Both the position numbers and the translations under genes were made by a program. The notes under the pieces are model-generated. The model did no database searches and had not been told where the DNA came from. It saw only the letters and a list, made by a program, of their open reading frames with translations. Shown here piece by piece: positions 47,360-57,067 of a stretch of DNA of 64,000 nt; the stretch's first letter is position 1, and every line of letters starts with the position of its first letter. This DNA comes from Laburnicola sp. R22_1 (lineage: Eukaryota; Ascomycota; Dothideomycetes; Pleosporales; Didymosphaeriaceae). The stretch covers positions 1,736,001-1,800,000 of the forward strand of contig JACONQ010000010.1 of the NCBI GenBank assembly GCA_014281115.1, read 5' to 3'.

Positions 47360-49290
47360 TTAGAGTAGCATTTGCAGAAGCTTGATAAATCGATTGGCAA
47401 CGATAAACTGCGTGTGATACCTCTGTGGGAGGCGTACTTTGCGAGTGCGCGTTGATGGGCCGGATGCCTCCACCACCCCTTCAATAACTAATAGATCCTC
47501 AACATCAACCTCTAGGTCCTTAATAACATGAGCAGGAGGTGCAGGAGCCTCGAGGCTACGCGCCTTACCCTTTTTGGCCAATTGTATATCAGTCCTAAGT
47601 TGCTTTTTAGCTGCGCGCGCAAGTAGATCTTCTTCGCGCTCTGCCGCCTTCCTCTACTGTTCTTGCAACCTAACCTCTTTTGCAGCCATCCTTTTCTGCG
47701 CCCTCTGCTTAAGCATAGCCTGTTTCTCCTGCTTTTTCTGCTCCTTAGCTAGCTTGTTGCGCTCCTTCTGGTGTTGTAATTCTTCTGCTTTGGCGTCTTT
47801 TTCAGCCTGGCGATTGCGGGCAGCCTTAACTTGTGATGGCGACCAGAAGACGGCGCCGCCAGCGTAATTCTCAGAGGGTTCAAGTAGTAATGCCTTGCCA
47901 CGCTTACGGCGCTTCTTCTCATTGAAAAGGGCATCTCTAAGGCGATCGTTTTCGTGCTGGACGAGCTGTTTCTGAGTCGCTATTGCGTGTATTGTGTGAG
48001 ACAGCTGCGAGACGCGTTTATCATTAAGATCCTCAACTACCTGTCGTAGAAGTCCTTCAATTTTACGCCAATCGCTTGCAGAGAGTACTGACGACGTGCT
48101 ATCGCTGCTTGATGGCCTCTTAGGCTCTAGATCCTTAAATTTCTTTAATATAGCGTTGCTATTCAGCGGAGAGATGCTAGTAACTTTAAAGGCGTTAATT
48201 ATTGTTTCTTTGGCGAATGCAACTCTGCATGCCTTATAGAAGAAGCGGAAGAAGTCGCGCTTAGTGATAGATGTGAGTCCTTGGCTGTTGTACATGAATT
48301 CGGAGAGCTCTTTTGTATATGCAGCTAAAAGAGGCTTAAAAAGGCAGACATCTAGAGGCTGTAGCGTATGAGTTGAATGCGGCGGGTAGATAGCTAGGAG
48401 GATTCGATTTTGATTGCAGAACTCGATAAACTCTATAGTAACGTGTGAGCCATGCCCATCAAGAATTAGGAGTCAATAGTCGCGCTTTGTCTTCTTCTTA
48501 GTCTCCTTTTGAAAGCACCTCTTAAGCCAGGCAATCCCAAGTTCGTTGTTTGTCCATCCAGATGGTGATGAGGCGAAAAAGGCCTGGTGCTCTTGAGGAT
48601 TGAAATCTTGTAGCTATGTGTCCTGGATGTTGCCAGAAGCCGCCTGATATATTAGGGCAGGTTTGAGAGAGCTGCCGTCGGCGCATATACAAGCTATTGT
48701 TGTTATCCACTCTCTATTGCCGTCCTAGAGTACCTGCTTGACGCCTCCTTGCTCATATCGCTGTCGAGAGAACACGCGCTTCATTTTTGACACTACCCCG
48801 ATCAAGAAGCCCTTCTCATCCATATTGTATATATTTGACGGTGCGATGTTGTACTGCTTGATCTTATCGTCTAAAAGCTTGAAATAGAGGGCGTATTTGA
48901 AGGCTGAATCGGCTTTGTAGCGCTGGCTATCGATGCCAGATGTCCATCGCGATATAAGGTCAATTTGATGCCGCGCAATGTAGCGATTAACCCAGTGATT
49001 TCCTGGCTCTTAATGTGCTATTTCTCCAGCGAAATTTCGTATCATCTCTCTCGTAGGGGGTAGGCCTTGTACACACAGCTTATCAATGTACTGTAGTAGC
49101 TGTTTTTCCTGTGTATTGTTGAGGAGTCGCTTTTTTTCGGCCCGAGTTGCATAGGTGCCCTGAACCCTCGATAGCGCTTCGAGAGCCGCGACCGCTCAAC
49201 GCCGTACTCCCGAGCAACCTGGGATATATTAGGACGTTCTCCTAGCTTCAGGGATTTTAAAGCTTCAACAGCTGCGTCGATCGGGTCCAT
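47360..49290 (-). pseudogene. Pogo-type transposase, copy 3, inactivated
   Basis: ATG at 49290 opens the psq-like HTH (YGVERSRLSKRYRG), which soon loses frame. The CENP-B/Tc5 HTH, the DDE_1 domain and the Lys/Glu/Gln coiled tail follow with isolated stops (near 49010, 48727, 48617, 48473, 47654). Catalytic motifs are intact: NMDEKGF near 48820, LILDGHGSH near 48460 and LQPLDV near 48355. The tail (48295-47360) is open over more than 200 codons. One stop in a shared DGNREW context is also found in copy 1. Confidence 0.9.
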
Positions 49291-49335
49291 ATTGGTGGAG
49301 TTATGAGGTGTTGAAAATATACGATTTTTAGTGTT

Positions 49336-49380
49336 AACTGTGCGTTGAGTGGGGTCTGTGCGTTGAGTGGCCGAATACGG
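49336..49380 (-). repeat. Terminal inverted repeat (right), element 3
   Basis: Inverse partner of 47246-47290 with one mismatch; TA at 49381-49382. Confidence 0.93.
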
Positions 49381-49382
49381 TA

Positions 49383-49743
49383 GTACAGGTAGAACGTGAT
49401 CAGACCTATCCCCCACAGAACACATGTTTTAGTTATCGAGATATTGTCAATGAACATCTCATGAGTCAAATTTTTGAGGGCGGGTGCCTTTATTGACATA
49501 AGCTCCGATACACAGGGTATAGCCGCATCTTCTCTACAACTACTCTTACCAAGAAGCTAGCCTCTCCTCTTCTACTCCTGCCTCCATGTATACTTTGTGT
49601 GCTCTATGATGCAATCTGGACGAATACTAGATCATGAGGAGGAGCAATGTAGAGGCTAAAGCTGACTACCTTTTAGCTACCAATGAAAGTACATCTATAA
49701 GTGGATGCCAAGCCAGATCACGTGACATACTTGAGCCCTGGAC
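49383..49743. other. Gap between element 3 and NmrA relic
   Basis: 361 bp with no supported gene. It occupies the place where the rest of the NmrA-like gene should lie, but no matching frame continues. Confidence 0.5.
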
Positions 49744-49974
49744 TGAGTGCTTGCTGAGTGCTTGCCCGTTTTGACAAGTGCTTTCGCAAGCACACTACCA
49801 ATCTGACCACTAGCCTGGCTCGTGCATCACCATGTGCTCTCCAGTACGGTCACAGTCAGTGAGTCATCATAGTGAGCGCGCGGAAAAAAAGCGAAAGCTT
49901 ACCCCGACGATAGCAACCCGCTCGATGCGGTTAGTGAAGCCTGTAGGCTGGTCTTTGGCGTACTTCGTAGACAT
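49744..49974 (-). pseudogene. 5' remnant of an NmrA-like (NAD(P)-binding) gene
   Basis: Exon 1 (49974-49903, 24 codons) ends RIERVAIVG at a GTAAGC donor. After an 88-nt intron ending in CAG, exon 2 starts at 49814 with ASGQIGSVLAKALVKTGKHS. Together these make the N-terminal strand and glycine motif of fungal NmrA/isoflavone-reductase-like proteins. An 11-bp tandem duplication then shifts the frame (49744-49765), and no further family sequence follows. So only about 45 residues of a ~300-residue protein remain. Confidence 0.72.
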
Positions 49975-50739
49975 AGTGGAAGACCAGTTGAGTTGCATAG
50001 GTAACTTTGAAGGTATCGTATCTTCCGATAGGTATTCTGAGTTGTTATGAAAGTCTGGAACCAAATGGATAGGAAACCTGAGCTTTTTGCAATGCTGGTG
50101 CCAAGGTGCAAATTGATCGTGTGCGTCAAGTGGGACTTGAAGAAGGATTGATCATTGTTGGTTCTACGCGACAGGTGAACCGGACGTCCGGACGCCGGAC
50201 AACCGGTCCCGCTCAGAGCTCGGAACCGGACACAAGCAAGCTCGAGACAAAGTCAAGCTTGTCTTGACGCATATAAGCTCACAGAAGCGGATTTTAGTAA
50301 ATGCCTTATTCCTACTGACCGTTGTCGCGATTGTAGTAGTGATCGCCCCTGCGGTAGGTTTCTGAGGTTTGATCGACGCGCGTCGAGAGTGTAAGCGACG
50401 GTACTGTTCATCCTCCTCAAGGTCCACTCCAGCTCTTATCGGCTTGAAGGATTGTCATCGCCGTTCTTGCTCATTCCTTCAGCCGAACGCAGACACTATT
50501 GGGTCGGTTTCTATGAGATACGAATACCTTCTCTACAGAGTATCGCAAGGTTTTTGATCGACCTCAAGGAGTTGTGTTTGTTTCCATAAGGAATTTAAGA
50601 ACTCAGTTGAGGATCACCATCAATGTCCTGAATATCATTCAGCGTCCATCGAATACCGTACCAGGACCCAGTTCCTGTTTCTGGTTTCTAGTTCGTGGTA
50701 TGGAAGCGTATTACCTAGGATCATCGATGCACAAGTATA
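49975..50739. other. Gap with one weak ORF
   Basis: 765 bp. A minus frame at 50427-50164 encodes an acidic then basic start (DLEEDEQYRRLHSRR) followed by a possible GTCAGT donor near 50320. It may be the N-terminus of another lost gene, but no domain is visible. CCGGAC repeats lie at 50172-50220. Confidence 0.4.
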
Positions 50740-50864
50740 CAGTGCCCCAGGAGGTACGGGTGACTACCGCGCATGGGTCGCAAAGTCCTTCCGCGGTCTT
50801 TTTCAAGAATAAAACCCACCTTGCAAAGGATTTGCGCTAGTCGCCCGTACCTCCTGGGGCATTG
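50740..50864. mobile_element. 125-bp MITE with 27-bp terminal inverted repeats
   Basis: Ends match as inverted repeats at 25 of 27 positions (start CAGTGCCCCAGGAGG, end CCTCCTGGGGCATTG) and are flanked by TA on both sides (50738-50739, 50865-50866). TA target plus short length fit a non-autonomous Tc1/mariner derivative. The ends do not match the three larger elements. Confidence 0.8.
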
Positions 50865-51262
50865 TATGGCGACCCGAAAGGTCGTGCTCCCGTCTTGCGG
50901 GATTAAGCCACCTCACGTCAGCGTCGTATTTCGTTTAGTGAACGTTCAGGCTCACACCATAGCCATACTGATCCTATGAAAAATTGTCCAGCAATCCAAT
51001 GGTAAACTGCGTATGGGGTCCGAGAGGCTAGATAAGAGACACTGCCAAGCACTTTCTCCACCTAACGGTGGACACACCCGTAACAGGGCGCAATTATTTT
51101 TGTATATCCCCTCTAAGCTCACTACTACAAATAGGATACAAGCTACAAAATATCTTTCTCGGACAGCGCTTTTAGTTATCAAGGCTTATCTCACGCAGTT
51201 TATCATACTCTCCGCATAATAATTTCGTTCACTGTCCTAGCCCTCAGAAAAATCCTTAGGCC
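50865..51262. other. Upstream region of the Zn2Cys6 pseudogene
   Basis: 398 bp with no supported gene; presumed former promoter. Confidence 0.45.
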
Positions 51263-51504
51263 ATGTCACACAATCATCGTCAGCAGCCTGGTCTTGCCTG
51301 TGAAGACTGTCGGCGTCGTAAAGCTAGATGTGACCGTTCACGTCCAACATGCGGGCTATGCAAAGATAGTGGGACCACATGTCGTTACGTGGATAAACGG
51401 CCTTAACGAGGTCCTGCAAAGGGTCAGGTAATGGCATTGAAAAATCTCATCGGTATGTCCCAGATGTAAAATTTCTCAGGAACGTTATATTCACTAAAGC
51501 TAAA

Positions 51505-51576
51505 GGACAAAGGTTTGAGTACAGTTGGCCTTGGTATTGCTAATCCTGGGGTAAAACTTGTACTCAAACTTTGTCC
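51505..51576. repeat. Inverted repeat inside the first intron of the TF pseudogene
   Basis: Arms 51505-51523 and 51559-51576 pair over 18 positions with one bulge, around a 35-nt loop. TA dinucleotides sit at or near both ends (51501-51502, 51577-51578), as for a very small MITE. Confidence 0.65.
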
Positions 51577-52486
51577 TAGTACTGTATTATGTATGCCAAA
51601 ACAGTAGTAGAATCTGACATAGTGCAGCCGATCTCGAAAAGCAACTTGGTGAACGCACAAGGCCACAACAAAGTAACCATGATGTTGCTCCACTAGCTGA
51701 TTCGCAAAAACATGGAACAACACTGGATTCTTTCCTCCTTCTCGACTCAAGCACGAGCTTATCAGAAACAGTACCTATGACGCTCGCCATGGAAATTGAA
51801 ACCATCAATTCGAACAAAACAATATCTGAGAATGTTACGCCAACAATCCCCAATCTGAACTTGAGTCTAGGTATTACACCCCTCCCAAACATTCCACCGG
51901 ACCAAACACCATTCTCAAGCTCTATGCTTGTGAGTTCCGATATGAGCACGTTAGGCGCAATGAACACGACCGAGGACGGCACGAGCGTTAATCAAGCCTT
52001 CATGAGCGCCTGGTTTGATGGTGACACGACAATGTCCCCTTCGATATCTCCAACGGTTATGCCACAACTCTTAAATACTAAACATCTATCTTCTATTGGT
52101 ACCCCTGCGCTTTCAGAGTTAATAGGGGCAGATCTGTACGTCGTTCCATTGTTCTTTATTTGATCCAAACTTCCTGCAATTACTTGTGTCTACATCAGAA
52201 CTGACCTAAGCGTTGCTGCCATTCAGAGATGAGCTATATTTCGAACGAGTGCATCAAGTCTCGCCGAACATTCACCGACGCAAATATTTTGCTTGGGTGA
52301 AAAGGAAACAGCCAAGCATGGGTCAGCTAGCTCTACAATATGCCATGCGGGCGGTTGCAGCTGCGGTGTCCGCCCAGTTTCAGCCGCTGTCTGGCATGCC
52401 TTGCGCCGCATCACGGCAGATTTTAGAGCAAATGGGCATTGATCGACCTAGAAATGACAATGAAATAGGGATCGAGCACATTCAAG

Positions 52487-52500
52487 CTTGGCTGCTCGTT
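52487..52500 (+). repeat. Target-site duplication, left copy (LINE)
   Basis: CTTGGCTGCTCGTT, identical to 53463-53476. Confidence 0.93.
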
Positions 52501-53462
52501 AGATAGATAGATAGATAGATAGAATTGATTTACGTCCAGTAGACTTGGCTGAGAGCCTTTATCTACATAGGCCTCCCGTGGGGCATGGGGGACGCGTCTC
52601 TCCCCGTAAGGGGGAGACGGGTCGTGCAATAGCTGCTCTATAAAAGCCTGTTAACTCTCCTAAACTCCTCCGTGCGAGTAAAGTAAGAAGTCTAGTCTAG
52701 CGCCTATGTGCGCAGGATCTTGTCCCTAAGGGAACGTTATATTTACTTGCTTCTTCAATTAAGCCCCATCAGAGCTGGTCAGCTCAAGAAAGGCGGCGAA
52801 GTCCTCTGGGCAGCTGAGGAGCTGCCGAAGGTACTTTTGTCCCTCGCGGGCGTTCGTTGGAGGCCCGCTGGGTCGCTGGGGCCAGCTGGCGAAGCATCTT
52901 CGTGCTTTCCGGCAGTGGACCAGATGGCTAGGGGCCTTTTCTTTTCCGCATGCGCAGGTAAGGGTTGCGTCCTCATGTCTGAATTTCTTGTGATACCAGG
53001 CGTAGTCACCATGCATGGTCCTAGTTGACAAGAGTTTAGCTAAGATTCGACGGCTAAGGCCGAGCTCCGCTGGTGCAGCCGTGCTCGTGTAGCATAGGCC
53101 CCACTGATTGTACCATGTAGAGAGCTTCGTCTTGTGTTGTCTCCACCATTCTATTTCCGCAAGGCGGTGATTAATCCGGGCGTCCGACCGTAGCCCCGTG
53201 ATCGTGGGCTCGGGAGCTTGTAGTTCTGGAGGGTGAGGGCTGTGAGCCTCTAGGTCCGCTAGGCGATCAGCCTTTTCATTTCCTTGTATGCCCATGTGTC
53301 CTGGGGACCAGCGTACTCGGACGCCTGACGTCTCCATGACCTGTTGGCATCGGAGGAAGGCCCACTGAGAAGAGGGCGGTGCGTTCCCTCGTAGGCACCA
53401 TATAACTGACGTGCTGTCGATGCACATCCAGATTCGTTGCATGCGGAGGGCCGGATCGCGCA
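52501..53462 (-). mobile_element. 5'-truncated LINE (Tad1/I-like) with RNase H domain
   Basis: 962 bp between perfect 14-bp duplications, oriented on the minus strand. One open frame (53463-52759, 234 codons, no stop) encodes an RNase H domain, with WSPGHMGIQGNEKADRLA as the C-terminal catalytic block, and a later Cys/His cluster (CACGKEKAPSHLVHC) typical of the end of fungal Tad-type LINE ORF2. The 3' end is marked by a (TAGA)n/(TCTA)n tail at 52501-52522 instead of poly-A. Endonuclease and reverse transcriptase are absent, as expected from 5' truncation. The open frame and intact duplication point to a young insertion. Confidence 0.92.
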
Positions 53463-53476
53463 CTTGGCTGCTCGTT
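53463..53476 (+). repeat. Target-site duplication, right copy (LINE)
   Basis: Identical to 52487-52500; removing the LINE and one copy restores the reading frame of the transcription factor. Confidence 0.93.
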
Positions 53477-54574
53477 GCTCATTGGGAACTCCTTTTTAAT
53501 CACGAACACCAAGCTATGATGACTGCTGGCCGAGCGATACGCATGGCACAACTGGCGCGCCTGCATGATGTCGATGCACGGAATGGGTCATTTATACCAA
53601 TAGATGAAAGCTCTACACACCATTAATCGTTCGTCGACGCCGAGGAACGTAGACGGACATTCTGGTTAGCTTATTGTTTTGACCGATTCTGTCTGATGCA
53701 TGATGACTGTCCTCCTTCTCTACAGGAAGACTCTGTAGGTTGACACAGTGAGCTTAGCATCTTGTTTCAGACACTCTGCTTGATCATAAAGGGCGGCTGA
53801 ACATGGCTGATAGTTGTACAGATCCGCACCCGCATTCCAGCACCAGAAGAAAACTTCCAAAGTAACCAGCCCGTAGAGATGGACTTCTTATCGGACGCAC
53901 TTGCACACCACAATCGAGCTTTCCTGCCTCCATTCGCCAGATGTATCGTGCTCAACAGTCTTTTCGGCCAGTGCATATTACACCAACGTATTGTTGTGTC
54001 CGATGCCGTGGCCATGAGCAACGATACGCGCAAGGTGTGGAGCAAACACGCATGGCTCGCTTTGGCTTTGGAAAAAAACAAAGGGCCTCCTTCACGCCAA
54101 TCATCAGCCACGACTGAAATTTCCGTGGATCCTATGACACAATTCACCATGGCATTAGTAGCATGCGCAGCGACTACCGTATATCAGCCCATGGCACGCT
54201 CTTCGGATTGCACTGAGAGCGACAATAAGAATGAGACGCCGCCTTGGAAGGAACAAGCTATACAGGCAGTGCGTAAGTTGGCCGATTTCGTGGACGCAAC
54301 GTTCGGATCTGTGAGTCGCTTCAAAGCGCATCCGTTTTTTCCCATGGTGCTGTATCGCGCTACCATGTTCCTTGTTGGGATTTCAAAATCTTCAAGCTTG
54401 GCGGCGTGTCTCAGTAACAGTCGAACTGATGAGGTAAAAATCTTCGCTGGAGCTTTGAGGAGTTTGGAACCAGTGAACAATTTGTCGCGCAATCTCTTGA
54501 GTAGGATAGGGAAGGATCCATCCTACATGGGAATCATGAAAAACTATCAGGAGCAAGAGGTTACCAAGCCATAG

Positions 54575-55204
54575 TAGAGATGCCTAGACAATTCACGTAC
54601 TGCTAAGGTCATTTGTATTCAGTTTCATTTATTTCACAAAGGTGTCGATTGATGAGCTCCTTTTCCTTAGCCTGGCCGCTCAAGGGTGCCGGGGATATAG
54701 ACTGGAATCAAGCTACAGAGCGTATTATCCCCCCACAGAAAAACATCTAGAAAGATAGAACCGACAATAGCACAAAGAACAACCCAAACCAGACTTCGCG
54801 GAGTCCTCTCGCCAAAGATAGGCTAAGATAGTCCGACTCGTGCATTCCAAAAAAAAACATCCAAACAGTTATGGTTCTGTGCATAGGTGTTTCACTTTTT
54901 GGATCCTAGACATGTTAGCCGGAGTCAGACTTGGTCGGGCCTTAATGGACCCTCTGATTCGCATCCACACTCCTCTACAGGCTCTGTCAACAAAATACGA
55001 TCGCGATCGGACTTCCGCGGACTCTGATCTCACCCGCGGAATTACTATCGAGTTGCGTTTTACCATTTTCCGTCATGGGCGTTCGCTGCATGAATACACA
55101 TCTGCTTATGCTTAACCCCGCGATGTGTCTTTCCGACGTGGGATTTCTTCATAAACACAATGTTTTGATTCACAAATCAAGATCTTTCAACCAGTCATTT
55201 GATC
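54575..55204. other. Intergenic between TF and acetyltransferase pseudogenes
   Basis: 630 bp with no supported gene; a 91-codon plus frame (54840-55115) has no domain. Contains the palindromic site at 55013-55041. Confidence 0.5.
55013..55041. promoter_or_regulatory. Inverted repeat TTCCGCGG-N13-CCGCGGAA
   Basis: Perfect 8-bp arms separated by 13 bp, 164 bp upstream of the acetyltransferase-like start. It contains CGG/CCG half-sites as bound by dimeric Zn2Cys6 regulators, so it could be a binding site for such a factor. That link is inference. Confidence 0.5.
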
Positions 55205-56683
55205 ATGTCGTGGAAAGAGATTGATACTGGTGTCTACAGGGCTGAATTTGGTGGATCCGAGAAGATCTACCACCGGGTCGGGGGTCTTTTTGCGCATCTC
55301 AAGAAGGGACATTATCGTGTTCATTGCGTGTGTTCCCTCGCGTTCGGCCCTGATTTTGAGAAGCGCGATTCGGCTACAGCTGTGAAAGAAGCATGGAAAA
55401 CCCTGCGCACCGAACTCCCAACACTGGGTGTCATAGCTCATGGAACAACACAAAATATACAGGGTTCTCGATGCCGACGGCGAGAATGACTGGCTCCGGA
55501 AAACGTTCTTCGTTGAGCCTCCCGAACAAACGTCCAACGAAGCCATTGCACGCGAACCAAACGACTTTCCTACGCTACACTGGCTCCCTTCAACGTCCGA
55601 GATAGTATTCTCATGTCGCACTGGCGCATCGACGCTTTGGGAACAAATTGGATCGTGGACCGTCTATTGACGCTTCTCGCTACACCAAGCACCGCCAAAC
55701 CTGTTCCACCGACCGTGGACTCCATCTCTCCCGCTCTGGAGGAGGCATACGGCGCCCCCGAAACATGCTCTCCAGAGCAAAAAGCGTATGCCCGTGCTCA
55801 TATTCAGCGCTTCCGCGAGAACTCGTTTCCAAACGATCGACTCCCTTACAAAGGGGACGCTACAACACCACCGGGGAATCCTGTTCGGGCCACGATCGTC
55901 TTTACACCAAAGAGTACGGAATCTCTCATTGCACTATGCAAGTCGAATAACATTACCGTCACGACTGCGACCATGTCAGCCCTCGGCCAAGCCGTGTTTG
56001 GCCTGGCCGACATCGACAATCGGGGGCCCAAGCGCGAGAAGCACGACTTCACCTTTGCAACCTCGGTGAATGTTCGCCCAATGCTTCAGGCCCCTTACCA
56101 TAGTCGCGCACATGCAACACAAACCTATGTCGCAGGTACGGGGTGTCGTGTCCGCCGCGGAAACAGTCTAGTAGAGTCTGCGCAGTCACTTCGCGAACAC
56201 TTCAAGGCCACTTACGACGATGATCGTATCCTTCAATGTCTCCGAGCAGTCTACCAGTTCAATAGCAATGCCACGCCTGTTAATCAGAAGAAGAAGATGG
56301 AATCGAGTGTTTTGAATGGCGCTAAACATGGTGTTTCTAACCATACTTCTCCCACTGGCGCCCAACCAACTCCACCGAGCACCCCTCCGTTGACTCCTAG
56401 CAACATCACCATTAGCAGTCTTGGAATCATAGATGAGTACCTTACTGGAGAGTATGGGAAAGGGGCGGACGGAAAACCTCTCGTTAGGGTACGAGAGTAT
56501 AATTTTGGCATCGATATGATGACCAGGCAAATGGTCACCTATGTCGGTACGTTTAGAGGTCGACTGCAAGTGTCAGTAAGCTACAACGACGGATACTATG
56601 ACGAAGACGTGCCTATGGACATTCTGAACAGGGTCAAGGAGGTTCTTTCTGAGGGGTTACAAGTGAATCTGGAGACCGAGTAA
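55205..56683 (+). pseudogene. Acetyltransferase-like (condensation-fold) gene, frameshifted
   Basis: ATG at 55205 opens a frame that fits the start of fungal alcohol/O-acetyltransferase-type proteins of secondary metabolism (SWKEIDTGVYRAEF). Coding-like sequence moves to a second frame near 55440-55460 and to a third near 55605-55615. It then runs open for over 350 codons to 56683. A HWRIDALG segment after the second shift holds the HxxxD-like catalytic position. The two shifts are too close to the flanking coding for introns, so I call it a pseudogene; sequencing error could also explain one shift. Substrate unknown. Confidence 0.68.
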
Positions 56684-57067
56684 GCAGTGTGTTTGTTTAT
56701 CTCATGGTTAGGATTGGTTTCTTGGAAGAAGTTCCGGACTGCAGCGCGTGTACCGCGTGTGGGCTGAATTCCGTTTCCGAGCACGGAGTTGCAACGGGCA
56801 AAATTGGTATAGGATAGCTCACAGAAGATATTTTTCCTACCAATCGGTTCTGTCCTTCTTCACTGAACACACCACTCCCATTCGCACTATCACCGCACCT
56901 TCTTCCACTACAAGCACCTACTATAGCGACTGCGCATCCATGGAGGTGACAGAGGCACGTGAAAAGCGATTTCCCGAGGTCTGCGTGGACTGCTTCACCC
57001 TGGGCCTCAGCGCGAAAGGAACACCACTGCCCAGTACAACAGCAACCCTTGTCGCTTTTTTGTACTT
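56684..57067. other. Gap holding a duplicated HET 3' fragment
   Basis: 384 bp between the acetyltransferase-like and HET pseudogenes. Part of it (56998-57058) is a degraded copy of the HET 3' coding segment; the remainder has no supported gene. Confidence 0.5.
56998..57058 (-). repeat. Partial direct repeat, copy A
   Basis: About 60 bp, roughly three quarters identical to 57181-57240 with a single-base gap. It lies just beyond the HET stop codon. Confidence 0.75.

Larger units (their letters stand above)
47246..49380 (-). mobile_element. Pogo/Fot1-type Tc1-mariner element, copy 3 (least decayed)
   Basis: A 2135-bp element with 45-bp inverted repeats (one mismatch) and a TA duplication at 47244-47245 and 49381-49382. 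Transposase on the minus strand. All three catalytic aspartate motifs survive, but there are several stops. Confidence 0.94.
51263..54574 (+). pseudogene. Zn2Cys6 fungal transcription factor, disrupted
   Basis: The Zn2Cys6 DNA-binding domain follows the start at once (CX2CX6CX6CX2CX6C, codons 13-40). A nonsense TAA at codon 48 (51404-51406) follows it. Exon chain by splice sites: 51263-51452, 51628-52135, 52227-52500; then a LINE insertion (52501-53462); then from 53477 in frame to an intron near 53730-53818 and on to 54574. The segment around 52240-53720 matches the start of the fungal_trans domain (VHQVSPNIHRRKYFAW; WLLV...AHWELLFNHEHQ; EERRRTFWLAYCFDRF), and 53880-54570 is the rest. A second nonsense TAA lies at 53624-53626. 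Regulators of this type commonly sit in secondary-metabolite clusters (known of the family). Confidence 0.88.

Noticed and set aside
54840..55115. Plus frame of 91 codons upstream of the acetyltransferase-like gene
   Set aside because: No domain and no support; contains the palindromic site, so more likely promoter.
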